Positions 9,704 through 20,914 of a stretch of 64,000 nt of DNA are shown here, piece by piece. Both the position numbers and the translations under genes were made by a program. The notes below the pieces were generated by a model. It was not told the DNA's origin. It ran no database searches and saw only the letters and a program-made list of their open reading frames with translations. This DNA is from Jaminaea rosea (lineage: Eukaryota; Basidiomycota; Exobasidiomycetes; Microstromatales). Within the stretch, counting starts at the first letter, position 1; every line of letters starts with the position of its first letter. The DNA lies in the NCBI RefSeq assembly GCF_003144245.1, contig NW_020289985.1, positions 558,001-622,000 of the forward strand, written 5' to 3'.

Positions 9704-10281
9704 GGTGTTGCGAGCGAGTGGGCGAGCGATTGGTGAGAAGGCAAGGAGCAACGTCTCGCCGCTTTCACCCGGCCGGGGTCGACGCTATCGTTGCCGTCGA
9801 CGCCGCCATTGGGTGCCAGGCACCCGAGTTTAATTAGCTTTTGCGAACTTCGCGACGAGGATGTGATGGTAATTCAGGAACAAAGAGCCTGACGCGCGCC
9901 CCGCGAACCCGACCTCGTCTCGCCCATGCAGCTCGCGGAGACGCACGGCCGCCCTCGCTAGTCTGGTCTGACGTCTGTGCGAGGCGTCAGCCAGAGACGA
10001 AGCGGCGATTGAGTTTGGGACTAGCGCATGCTCCCTCCACGAAGCGTCGAACCGAGGAAGGAGCATCGCGAGTCGCAGGGCGGTGCGTTCGCAGGTTGCA
10101 TCTCGACTTCCCACACGATGCGTGACGCCATCCATCATTGCTCACGGCGCATTCCCCGACGTCTACTGAACGAGCGGCGGCGCAGAGTGATGATGCACGG
10201 TCATGGTTGCGACGCTGTTGGAGGCCCTGAAATGGGATGGCATCTCCACCTCAAGCTCGTTGCTTCCCCACCTCCCTCGCC
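9704..10281. promoter_or_regulatory. Shared divergent promoter of the two synthase genes
   Basis: The 578 bases between the start codons of the reducing PKS (minus) and the adenylating hybrid (plus). Such an arrangement would allow co-regulation. It holds a perfect 15-base palindrome at 9811-9825 and the 8-mer GTCGACGC twice just beside it on the PKS side. No ORF here looks real. An alternative in-frame ATG at 10237 for the hybrid would shorten this region by 45 bases. Confidence 0.6.
9811..9825. promoter_or_regulatory. Perfect 7-1-7 palindrome in divergent PKS promoter
   Basis: Sequence GGGTGCCAGGCACCC, two 7-base arms around one A. It lies 108 bases upstream of the PKS start codon and is a candidate site for a dimeric transcription factor. 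The function is inferred from position and symmetry only. Confidence 0.35.
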
Positions 10282-13200
10282 ATGACAGTCCCATCACTAC
10301 CCAGCATCAATCACCTCCTCTCCTGGCATTGGTATCAGGGCCAGCCAGATGCTGTCCTCCTCAGCTTCGAGGTTGAGCATGTCGATGGCAACAGCACACC
10401 GGACATGGATGACGTTCGTCACACTCGACGCTCTCGCCCGGCTGACAAGAAGTATCAAGACTTGACATACCGTGAATGCTTGACGGCTGCGCTCCTCATC
10501 GCGGATCACCTCAGCAGACGATATGCTATCGGTTCGCAGAGCACCGTAGCTATCATCAGCCCCAACTCCCCGGAGATGCTCCTGGTGAGTCAGGGCGATG
10601 TGACGGGCTGCCTGCGTAGCTAATGACTGACTCCCCGCTATTCCTTGTCGCACAGGTAATGATGGCTCTCTGGCTCCTCGAATCAGTCGTAGCTCCCCTC
10701 GCGCACGACTCTCATGCAGACAATCTCAAAGCAATGCTCCAAATAGTCAAGGCAGATGTTGTTCTCGGCGCAGGGTACGACAGCAGCATCGCCGATGTTG
10801 TGAGCGAAGCTCTTGGCGGAGGTAGCCTGGGCTCGCAGATCGGAGCAGACGATGAGCACGTAGCAGCCCTTGCAGACCGATACCTCCTTGATCCAACCAC
10901 TCAACGTCAGGCCACCGCAGTACTCCTCTTCACCTCGAGCGGCATTTCTGCGAAATCCATCAAATGCGTCGAGACGCCTCATAGCCTTTGGTCAGAGGGA
11001 TGCCATGCCATGCTCCAACGGGAGCACCCTGGCGCTTCGAGACCGCTGCGATGCGTGGGATGGGCGCCATTTTCTCACATGATGGGGTGAGTGAGCGCAC
11101 GTAAGCGTGCGGGATGTGGCAGAGTCTGACGCAGCTCTTCCTCGCGACAGGCTCGGCGCCGCCTTCTTTGCAGACGTCCTCTGCTCTCACGGCACCTACA
11201 TCTTTGTTCCTGAAGAAGACGGAGCGCCTCTACCCGCTCGCCTTCTCAAGTGCATCCAAGCAAGCAGCGCAACACACAGCGCCGTCTCTCCAATCTTCCT
11301 CGACTACTTTCAAGAGCATGCGGATGACACCGGGCTGCAGGGGTACACACTCGCCGTGGGAGGGGCAGCTCCACGACCCTCTCACTGGGAGTGGGCTCAG
11401 CGAGTCGGCGTCAATCTTATTCAAGCGCCAGGCTCAACAGAGTGCGGGCCATGGGGAACCAGCGTGGCTCCTCCTGGCGTACGCACTGGAGCTGACGTGC
11501 CAAAAGACGCAGTCTGGCCACGCTCTGATCTCCAAGTCTGGCTCGACGGAGATGGGAATGAGGGCGAGCTAATGATCAAGGGCAGCAATATCCTCTCTCG
11601 CTACCGCGACATGAACAAGACAACCCTGCAGGATGTAGGCCAAGAGGTGCGCACATTTCGCACGGGCGATATCTTCCGACGACATGCCGAGTCGGGCGGC
11701 TTGGTCTACGAGTGTCGTCTGGACGACTTGATCCCGATGGCGTCTGGTGAAAAGGTGCCAGCGCTGGATCGCGAAGAGAGATTGTCTGCGCAGCTGGGCA
11801 TTGTCAGGGCTTGCATCGTAGGCGATGAGGTGCCTTGGGAGGAGGGTGGGTTCGTGCTGCAGCCGAGCAACAAGCTTTACGCCGTGATAGAGGTCGAAGA
11901 GCGGCTCAGCGGTCAGGAGAGGCGGGAGGCGGCCGAGCGAGCGGTGCGTGACACAAATGGCGAGACGGAGAAGCAAGCGCGAGTCCTACTGGGCGACATC
12001 ATCGTCTTGTCCGCGGGAGAAAAGCTGCCTCTCACTCGCAAGGGAACACTCTGGCGCAAGAAGGTCTGGGCTCGCTTTCCTCAGCTACTGCGCGACCACC
12101 TCAGCTCGACAAAGGAGCCCAAGCTGGCCGCTCAATTGGCCGACATCTTTGCGCGTCATCTCGCCCTCGACTCGTCCTTGCTTCTCTCACTCTCGGCCCC
12201 TACATTCGAGGAAGCTGGAGCGTCCTCCCTTGTCATGCAGGCGGTGATTAAGGAAGTCGCGTCAGAGACGGGCCACGTTCTACGCCTTGCCGACCTCTGG
12301 TCCTTCGCTACGGTTTCCGACCTAGCTCAAGCACTCTGCGTGCGGCCAGAGACGGCAGCGAAGGCTTCGCCGAAGCAAGAAGGCGACGACGTCAACGCAG
12401 TAGGCATCTGCGGCGTCTCGTTGCGCCTACCAGGCGGCATTGACCACACATCCGACCTCTGGGAAGCCCTCCTCGGCGCGCCAGACGGCGAGAGAGTGTA
12501 CGACGCCAACATACCGGAGCGATGGGGCAAGACAAGCATGGACCGGCCCGAAGTCAACGCCGCGGCAAGTCGAGCTCGATGGTTGCCCACGTCTTCTTTC
12601 ACCGACTTCGATCACGCTCTGTTCGGCATTACAGCAGAGGCGGCGCGCCATGTCAATCCCTGCACGCGGCTGGGCCTCATGCTCACGATGGAAGCCTTGG
12701 AGAACGTGGGTCTCAAGGCGGAAGAGTGCCACAACTTGGTCCCAGGCCAGGCTACGGGGCAATGCGTGGGCGTCTGGGCAGCTCAAAGCGACAGCGCCGG
12801 TCCTCGCTTCAGAGAGTTTGAGCTGCGCGGCATGGACAGCTACGATCGGTGGTACCCACTCGGGGCGAGCGAGAGTGCCATGGCTGGTCGAATAGCCCAC
12901 TCTTTTGGCTTCCATGGTCCGACGAGCACGGTACAAGCTGCGTGTGCGAGCAGTCTCGTTGCGCTGCATCAAGCCGCAACCGCTCTCGCAGCTGGCGAAT
13001 GCGATGTAGCCGTGGTGGTCTCGGCCACCACGGACGTTTGGCCTGCGGAGCTCGTCTACCTGCAAAAGTCTGGCCTACTCGCTCCAAACGGGCAAGCTCG
13101 AGTCTTCTCAAAGGATGCAGACGGATTCGTGCCGTCAGAGGGCGCCATTGCCTTTGTTTTGGCCCGATCGGATCGACTGCCTGCGTCGATGGGTAAGATC

Positions 13201-14685
13201 GTCACCTCATCCGTCGCCCACTCGGGCAAAGGCGCCGCAATGGCTGCTCCAAACGGCTTCGCGCAAGAAGCCCTCCTCAAGTCTAGCCTGGCAAAAAGCG
13301 GCAGATCAATCGACGATGTAGACGTTCACGAGGCTCACGCGACTGGCACCCAGGCAGGCGATGCCATCGAGCTCGACGCGCTAGAGCAAGTCTTTGCTGG
13401 GCGTGCCACGGTCAAGCCTCTACTCACTGGGTCTGCAAAGGAGCGCTTGGGTCATCTGGAGGAGACGGCTGGTGCCCTCGGCTTGCTCAAGGTCATTCTT
13501 GCCATGCATCATCGACGCTGGCCAGGCATGGCGGCAGAGGAGAACAGACTGGCTTCACCGCGCAACGTCAAGATAGCGCAGACCGGCGTCAGATTGGCGA
13601 AAGATAGACCGTTGCTGGGCAGCGTCAGCTCATTTGGTCTTACCGGGACGCTAGCACATCTTCTCGTCCAAGGTCCAACGGCGCCTGCGAAGAAGGACGT
13701 CAGGGAGGTCACGAGTGAGCCCACGCCCCTGCTCATCACCGCTCGTGACGAGGCGTCGTTGCGTGCGGCCTGTGAAAGGTGGACAAGATTCGCTGCCGAT
13801 CCGCCTGTCTCGCTGGCTACAGCAGCAGCACAGACTCAGTCGTCTCGCATTCACCACTCTCATCGAAGAGCGGTGATAGCTCGTGACTGGCAGGAGGCCA
13901 CAGAGCAGCTCAAGAGCCCGTACAAGCAGCGCACCCGAGCAACCACCCTACGCGTCCTCTTCTCTGGACGAGACGACTCCTTCGACGAGTGTCTGGCTGA
14001 CGCCCATCGCTGGCAGGATCTTGCGCCTACGGCTGAACTAGTCGCATTCGATCGGGCGCTCATCGCCCTCGTCGCAGCGCAAGGCAGCATGTCAATACAT
14101 GCGGGGCGTCATCTGTGGGATCTCGTCTCCACAGCTGAGGAGGGAGAGCTGCTCGTAGAGACGCGCGAGGGGCCTGGTGCTTCCAGCAAATTGGCTCCCG
14201 ACGAGGACTTCATCATCGGTGACGGCCAGACCTACGTCGCTACCAAGTCAGGTCGACGATACACCGCCCCCTCACTCGAGTCACTGCGAGAGTGGGAGAG
14301 CGAGCACGGACCTGCCACTCTCAAACACGCCATCTTGTCGCCATGGACGGGCAGAGTGCTACCGGCGGGCTGTCCGATCGGCGCCGGCTTCTGGGCCAAG
14401 CATCTCAACGGTCGTGCTTGCCTGCCGCGCCTCTTCGATGATGTAGACGGTTTGGTGCTCGACGGACACACGGGAGCGGCTCTCAGCCTCGACGGGGAGA
14501 GTGTGTTGAGCCTCTTCTCGTCCGCCCCACGCCCCGCCTCGCTCTCGAATGTAGGCGCTATGCTCTTCGAGCGTGGCATCGACATCAAGTGGCCCGGCAC
14601 GACGCCCACGCCTACGCGTCCGCACCCGCTCCTTTCCCTCCCCAATACCCCCATCCTCGGCCCACGCCTCTGGACATCTGCCTGA
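10282..14685 (+). CDS. Hybrid synthetase: adenylation-carrier-ketosynthase-degraded AT
   Basis: Exons 10282-10584, 10656-11086 and 11151-14685 give 1422 residues. Residues about 1-520 are an adenylation domain: core motif FTSSGISAKS, STECGPWG, FRTGDIF, then DDLIPMASGEKV and PLTRKGTLWRKK. The last two resemble fungal adenylate-forming reductases rather than NRPS modules. A carrier domain follows (about 545-625, Ser604 in GASSL). KS (about 640-1075) is complete: Cys843 in AACASS, His974 in HATGT, His1013 in GHLEE. The C-terminal 330 residues resemble acyltransferase ends (LRVLFSGRDDS near the start, GFWAKHL near the end) but have no GHSxG. I infer that it activates a carboxylic acid, tethers it and uses it for one condensation, then hands the chain to the divergent PKS. 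The start is the ATG at 10282; the in-frame ATG at 10237 is an alternative. Confidence 0.88.
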
Positions 14686-14820
14686 ACGTAGCGCTGCGTC
14701 TCGCGAAAACATGTGTAGCATTGCGCGTAATAAGCAAATCCAAGAGTGACAAGAATGTCCGTAACGATAAAGAAGAGTCCATGTACCTGTGCTGCGCTGC
14801 AATGCGATGCAATCTCTACG

Positions 14821-17800
14821 CTATGCCCTCCTACCGAGTCCGTTCGAGCACTCGCGCCAGAGCGACTTGGAGAGCCCGATCCCCCACGAATCAAAGGTCC
14901 TCGTAAACGCCTCGCACAGGATGCCGAGCATGATGTACGACGTGAAAAAGACGACGAGTACCGCTGCCCAATACTCGACGCCCTTGTGGACCAGCTCGAT
15001 GACGAGCCATGCACCCCAAGACCAAAAGATGACGCCGTGTAGCAGGTAAAGCGAAAAGGCGTTTCGCCCAAAGACGCTCCAGAACCGCAGCTGAAAGAAG
15101 GTGCGGAACGACGTGCAGAGGTCACAGAGCAGAAAGAAGCCGATGACGAAGAAGAAGGCAAAAAGCTCCGGAGACGTGTAAGGGATGCCCGTGCTCTCGA
15201 AATCGGTGTTCTTGCTGTTGGGCTCAGCCGAATCCCACGACGGGTGGATGCCGTACTCTTGCAGGAAGACGTCCGCTGCGGGCCCGCCGATGAAGTTGAG
15301 CCAGGTGAAGATTGCGCCGACGAGGAAGATGGCCCAGGCGATGAACTGTCCAGGCATGCGTACGCCACCAAAGAGCGGGATGCCCTTGGCTGCCTTCTCG
15401 CGATACTTGAGGCGATTGTCCAGGTCGGCAATGATCAATCCCGCGATAAAAAAGTACTCGAATCGACCCGCGTACCACGAGCAGAGCCAGCAGAGAGCGT
15501 AGAACGTGTAGCGCTTGATCGGGTTGACGATCTCGCGGGCTACTAGCGCGCAGAGGAAGACGGTCCAGCTGTACTGCACGATGAGCGGGACAGTCCAAAG
15601 GATACCGGTGGCATAGAGGGAAATCTGCGGCGGCGTGTTGGGGGGTTCGGTGAACCATAGGCCCATCCAGTCGTCGATGAAGACGCCGAGGTTGGTGTAG
15701 TTGGTGTAGTAGCTCCACGGCGACCAAGTCACGGACTGCAAGCGCGTGACCCAGTGGAAGGCGCCCACCTCGATGAGGAAGTAGTTGAGAATGAGCGCAG
15801 CGGTGATGGGCACCATAAGTCGGGGCACACGGCGGAAGATGGCCTCGGCGAGGTCCTGCAGCTTACCGCGCACGAGGTAGCGATTGGCAATGACGCGCGC
15901 GGCGAGGCAGAAGAAGATGCCGACGTTCAAGCCACCGTTGGTCAGGATGGGCCCAAGGATGTAGCGGAACCACGTCTCGAAGCCGACGTAGTGCATAAAG
16001 GCTGTAGGCGTCGTTTGGCCAAAGTAGAAGATGAGCATGAAGTGGTGGAACGAGACCAAGAAGCAGGCAAAGCCGCGCAGGCCATCGAGATATTCGACGC
16101 GAGCCGCGCCCGATGCCGTCTTGCCTCCGCCACCCTCGCCAATGAAGAGGTTCTCCTTCACCCACGCAATGGGGCCGAGGCGCGGCTTTTTGGGTCCCTT
16201 TGCTGGCCTGAGTGCAGCCTTGCCTGCGACTGGACGAGCGAGGCCACGTCTACGACCTGGCGCTTGCTCCCATCGCACGAATCCGGAGTCATCGTCGTTT
16301 TCCTCATCTGCATTGAGTCGCGCGACATTGGCGAGTGGTGAGGCGCCGTAAGCGTTGCGCGAGTTAGACCAAGGCAGCTTGTTGCTCGAGGACGATGGCG
16401 AAGAGGGGGAGAGGAGGTGAGCTTTGGAAGAGTCGCGACGCCATTCCTTGAATGCTTGACTGTCCATGCTGGCCACCGATCCTTGACGCTGCGAGTCTTC
16501 CGTCGGCGAAAGAGTAGCCTCGCCGCTGGCGGGTGCCACGTTCCCCTCTGCTTCCTTTGCAGTCGCGCCACCACCTGTCGCCGTCTTGGCATATTCGTCT
16601 GCGCTGCTACTGCCTGGTCCCTTTTCCGGAAGCGGCCAAGGTCGCAGCGGATCATCGTGCTCTTCGTACTCATCCCCGCTCTCGTCTGCGCCCTCTTCGC
16701 GATTCTGTGCGGCCAAGAGGGCTGCCGGGTAGTTCCAGTGAGCTCCCGCACCTCCTTCTTCCTCCATCGTCGTGTTGCCGCTCGTCATTGGCCCTTGGCC
16801 TGGTCGAGGGCTGAGAGGTACTCCAGCTCCCGTCCCTGCCGACTCGTATTTCCCTCGCGATGACGCAGAGTGGACAGCCCAGTTGACGAGACCATGGATG
16901 ACAAGGGCGGCAAATACGGCTGCGGATGCAACTGCGAGTGCGACTGCCCATGATGGCGTCGAGTACGAAGACGTAGGACGTTCAGGCGATTGCAGAGCCG
17001 CCGCGCTGAATGCCGTGCTCCCTCTGAGTGTGAGATCGTCCGTGTTGCACTCTGGCGTGGGACCAGCGGCGCAACCCGAGTCGAATTCCGCGCTCCTCGA
17101 TGGAAGCGACGAGTTGAAGAAGAGGCGAGCGTAGAGAAGCTCGGCATTCAGTTGGAAGCCCTCGGGCGGCGCTTGGCCGATGCCTTTGAATCCCTCCGAA
17201 TAGTGGCGGTACGCAAAGGGCCCACCGTACGATGGGAGAGGCGAGGTGACATTGCTAGCGCCCGCAGCAATCGTTGCGCCAGACGTGCCATTGTTTGTCC
17301 AATCACCATTGTTTGTAAACCAGCCCACCTGAGGGTTCTGCCACTCCATGCGATGCTCTGTAAAATTGTGTTGAGCGTTCCACCCAATCCCCTGCCAGAG
17401 GATCTGCTGGACTGCCTGCGACGATCCTTGGATCTGATCCTGTCCCTTGGCTGCCCATTCCCACGTCAGCGTGGCGTTGTAGGACGCAGCGAGGGACGTC
17501 TCAACGTAGTCGTAGTCGTCGTATCGCACACCCATGCGAAGGAAGGTCCCCTCGTTGGACGATGGTGATGGGAGCACGCTAGTGCGGAACGATCCGAAGA
17601 GGATGTCTCTGCGACGAGAGACGAGGCCTGCTCCCCATGTGATGCGATGACGCAAGTCGGCGGGCAAAACGGCGAGCTGCATGACTTGGGACGAGAAGTT
17701 GCCATCTACCGTCGTGTATGAGTTGTTGGATCGGAAGCCTGTTCGCCAGTCTATGCCGTATCCTTCGTTGTATGCGTTCAAGTGGTCGTAGACTGACCAA

Positions 17801-18130
17801 GGCGCAGAGTCTGTCGCGGCACCCGTGTTGCCGGGTGCACCTGCGCCTTGGACGTCGGGTGATGAGGCTGGTGACGAGATGACTTGTGATGCTGCGTCCG
17901 TTTCATTAAAGTAGGTGATGATGGCGTCGGTCCATAGCGCGCCGGTCGTTGGGTCTGTGTGCGCCCGAGGAGTGGGGAAGCGGAATGTCAGCGGACAGGT
18001 AGCGACGGCATGCTCATCGTAGTATCGTTTACGCACCTCTATAACCACACTGGCATTGCGACTGGGCAACGACTAGTTGAGCCAGTCCCAGCACAATGGC
18101 GGCGATGACGCCAATGCGAGTGGTGGTCAT
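14821..18130 (-). CDS. Membrane acyltransferase-3 protein with secreted lectin-like N-domain
   Basis: Two exons, 18130-18037 and 17954-14821, 1075 residues. The first exon gives a signal peptide (hydrophobic IGVIAAIVLGLAQLVVA) followed by CQCGYR. The intron 17955-18036 joins it to DPTTGALWTDA. Residues about 30-330 look like a concanavalin-type lectin/glucanase fold with many N-glycosylation sequons. One membrane segment follows near 350, then a long charged, Ser-rich cytosolic linker. A multi-pass acyltransferase-3 domain starts at YLDGLRGF, with the conserved His in SFHHF. This family moves acyl groups onto sugars or lipids at membranes. Its start-to-end neighbours are the PKS hybrid (convergent, 135 bases away) and a second acyltransferase. 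Substrate unknown; decoration of the polyketide or of a surface glycan are both possible. Confidence 0.82.
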
Positions 18131-19178
18131 GACAGCGCGCGACGCTGAGCAAGCGGCGTGGATCAACGAGGACGAGATACGGGACGAGAAATGGGGGGGA
18201 TGAGTAATGGCGATCACAACGGGGTATCTGGAGAAGCTGTAAGATGCAAAGCTAGTAGAAGGAGCAACTCGATCACGATTGGCATTGCGACGACTCTGGC
18301 TGCTCGGTGCTTGAGCCTGACCACTCCTTGCTCCTCCTCTGTGGCTGCTGCGTCACTTTTGCTAGTCACCGGCGGCGGCGCGGCGAGCGAGCTGGGCGAG
18401 CTGGGCGAGCTGAAACTTGAACCGCGACAGAGAGAGCGACGAGAGAGAGACCCAGCCGTGTTTGCCCTGCGTCGTTGCGTTGCGGGGGTGAGAGGAGGAG
18501 GCCTTGTTTCAAGGACCCTGGACAGGACAGGAAGAGAGTTGGGCTGGGCCTGCGCGCGACCTGCAAGCTGCTGCACCGCCATCTCATGAGCTGAGTGAGC
18601 AGCCCTCCCTGCTATTATGCACAGAAGTTTTCGTATCCCGCGACGGCGCGACGACGAGCCAGCCGGCGCGTCCGCCCGACCGGCATCCATCTGCATTACG
18701 AGCCACGAGGCACGCAGCAGCTGCTGCTGAACCAGCGCTCCTTCGTCGAGATGCGTTCGTGGGTCTCCGATGACGATGCGATGCGATGCGATGAATGAGG
18801 AAGGTTGATCGCAGCGGGGGCAGCGATGGTGTGGTCGTGTGGCTCTCGTTCCTGAATGTTGATTCGCCGCTACTCTTTTCCCGATCGTAGTGAGAGGGAC
18901 CGAGCGTGCGAAGGGTTTGGCCGTGCGTACGAGGACCGCCGGCGACGTCGAGCTCGGGCCTAGCCGCGCTGGTTCGCTGTAAAGACAGGGGCACTACTCA
19001 AGAGGCTTGGCAGGGGGGAATGTCCGTCGGCACGCTCAGACGACGACGACGACGCTCGGACGATGGATGAAGCGGCGGCTCGGGTGAAAGTCAAGGCAGA
19101 GATGAAAATTGAAATTGTCCTTGGCGCGTATCGTGCGCGTGTGAGCGGGGTGCGGAATGCCTCGCCCCGCCAGCCTGC
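18131..19178. other. Intergenic between two minus-strand acyltransferases
   Basis: About 1 kb: the promoter of the large acyltransferase on the left and the 3' region of the smaller one on the right. Small open frames exist on both strands, but none has recognisable protein features. A short GATGC repeat occurs near 18773-18790. Confidence 0.55.
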
Positions 19179-20552
19179 TCACACCCTGATCCAGCGGAAT
19201 AGCCATCTCGCGGCCACGAAGCTGGGCCATTCCACGAGCCAGTAGCAAATTTCAGCGACGACGAGGCTCAGCGGTATACACGCAAAGAACAGAGCCGCCA
19301 GGATGCTCGACTCGCTGGTCATGCCACGTTGATCGCGGAGAACTACGGTCAGCTTGCTGCCCAGCGCTAGGCAGACTGTGCCCGATGTGAGGAAGAGCAT
19401 GAAGCTGATACGCCCCAAGTAGCGGAAGACCGGATTGGCAAAGATGCGTTGCGCTACTGCGTTGAGGTCAAGCAGGGCCATGCTGCCTGCCACGACGAAG
19501 AAATCGTCGACGCGCGGGTAGGGCTGAAGGTTGGCGTTGAGGTAGCGATTCAGGCCACCGTAGCTCTTGTCCGTGTGGTAGATGTACTCGTCGTTGCGGT
19601 GAGCAGGATTGGATGCCCAGGCCCACTTGAGTGCGAGGCCCAGTACGAGGAGGATCGCAGGTGGGATGTATAATTTGCGCTTCGACTGGGCGAGGGGAAG
19701 GTAGACGAGCGTGAACTCGGCCAGCTGCAGGGCCGTCAAGTTGTACCATGCCCACGATCCGAGCCAGTAGGTGACAATAATGAAGCCCGGGAAGCCCCAG
19801 ACTTTTGCGCGCAGGCTGATAAAGGGGAGTAGGGCCGCAAAGACGTAGACGGTGAATGACTGCGAGAAGATGACGGGGATGACCCAGGAGAGCCCACTCA
19901 AGGGGGTGTAGGCGATGCCGCGATCCGACTTGTATGGCTGCGTATCGAAGAAGAGGGTGAAGATCGAGTTGAAATACTCGAGAAAATTGGGAAATACAGC
20001 CGGTGGTATGGCAGCAGAGTTGGCCGTGATCTCGCTCAATCGTTGCGCATTCTTGAAACCCCCCGCAGCGCCCACGATGGAGGGGAGGGCGAGGGAGAAG
20101 AGGATGGGGAGCAACAGGCGAAGCGGTCGACGGAAGACGGCTCCAGCGAGTGTGTGCGCACTCCTTCGCTCCAGGAAAGTCAAGACAATGACTCGCGAGG
20201 AGAGCATGATGAAGAAGGCGGCGGGCAGCGTGCTGTCCCAGAAGATGGGTCCCAACGCCTTGCGCAGATTGTTCTGCCACGCTGGCGCGCTTCCTACGAA
20301 GGGGGCTGGACGAGTGCCATCCACATCCGTGTCGGTGGCTACTGCTGGGGCGAGAGTGCGAAAGAAGATGTAGAGGAGCGTCTCGAGGGCGATGAGGCCG
20401 CGCAGCCCTTCTAGGTAGCCCACGCGATCGCTGCGCTTACGACCAAAGTCGTGGCTGTCGTCTGTGATGACGGGTTGCGGGGTGATGCCATTGGTGTCGG
20501 CATCTAGCCAAGGGGCGTACTGAGCTGAGACTTCGGCCTGCTTGGACGCCAT
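19179..20552 (-). CDS. Multi-pass acyltransferase-3 family protein
   Basis: One exon of 457 residues. It opens with a short hydrophilic tail, then GYLEGLRGLIALE, the usual entry of the acyltransferase-3 fold, followed by about ten hydrophobic segments. The expected catalytic His position after the first helix is not obvious: the segment reads ETLLYIFFR rather than the SFHH seen in the neighbour, so activity is uncertain. I start at the ATG at 20552 (MASKQAEV). The frame extends 107 residues further, but that part is low-complexity and encoded by a promoter minisatellite. The family acylates sugars, lipids or small molecules at membranes. Position suggests a tailoring role in the adjacent polyketide locus (inference). 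Confidence 0.78.
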   Translation of the reverse strand: MASKQAEVSAQYAPWLDADTNGITPQPVITDDSHDFGRKRSDRVGYLEGLRGLIALETLLYIFFRTLAPAVATDTDVDGTRPAPFVGSAPAWQNNLRKALGPIFWDSTLPAAFFIMLSSRVIVLTFLERRSAHTLAGAVFRRPLRLLLPILFSLALPSIVGAAGGFKNAQRLSEITANSAAIPPAVFPNFLEYFNSIFTLFFDTQPYKSDRGIAYTPLSGLSWVIPVIFSQSFTVYVFAALLPFISLRAKVWGFPGFIIVTYWLGSWAWYNLTALQLAEFTLVYLPLAQSKRKLYIPPAILLVLGLALKWAWASNPAHRNDEYIYHTDKSYGGLNRYLNANLQPYPRVDDFFVVAGSMALLDLNAVAQRIFANPVFRYLGRISFMLFLTSGTVCLALGSKLTVVLRDQRGMTSESSILAALFFACIPLSLVVAEICYWLVEWPSFVAARWLFRWIRV

Positions 20553-20914
20553 GATGACGGGATGGAGATGGTCAAGTCGATGGGGAAGGCGGCTTGGACA
20601 GGGTCGTAGTAGTAATGGCGGCCGCGGGTCTGGCATGCAGCTCGGCGAGCAGCTCGACTCGACGACCCGCTTCGAATGAGTTTCGCTCTGACGCTCGAGG
20701 CTGCCGGCCCTGCAGTGTCCTGCGTCGCTGCGTCGCTGCGTCGCTGCGTCGCTGCGTCGCTGCGTCGTCGTCGTCGATCTCCGCTCGCAAAGCACTGCTG
20801 CACCCTCGACCACCCGCTCCTCAGGTTCGCAGCTCTCGTCGTCGACGTCAACTTGATCCCATCCTTTTCGCATTCACGCCGCATCGTAAGCGCTACGCCC
20901 GTCAACGCCCCGCC
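20553..20914. promoter_or_regulatory. Divergent promoter of acyltransferase and GT2-like genes
   Basis: 362 bases between two start codons pointing outward. It contains an octamer minisatellite at 20721-20776. No coding sequence is supported. Confidence 0.5.
20721..20776. repeat. Octamer minisatellite TGCGTCGC x5 plus CGT tail
   Basis: Five exact tandem copies of TGCGTCGC (20721-20760), then a partial copy running into GTC/GTC triplets. It sits in the shared promoter of two divergent genes, about 170 bases from the acyltransferase start and 140 from the GT2-like start. Confidence 0.9.

Noticed and set aside
9704-9751. PKS N-terminal extension from a TTG at 9751
   Set aside because: Not a plausible eukaryotic start; the ATG at 9703 lies a few residues before the KS.
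4484-14685. Recent bacterial transfer of the split polyketide genes
   Set aside because: The hybrid has fungal-type introns and an A domain of fungal type, and base composition looks like the neighbours; an ancient transfer cannot be judged without trees.
14232-15431. Minus-strand open frame of 399 codons
   Set aside because: It runs antisense to the end of the hybrid synthetase and into the acyltransferase gene in another frame; composition is Ser/Arg-rich and no domain is seen.
20721-20776. CRISPR-like array
   Set aside because: Directly adjoining octamers without spacers in a eukaryotic genome; a plain minisatellite.
20553-20873. 107-residue N-terminal extension of the small acyltransferase
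   Set aside because: It is encoded by the promoter minisatellite and has no conserved sequence; the ATG at 20552 sits directly before the normal protein.
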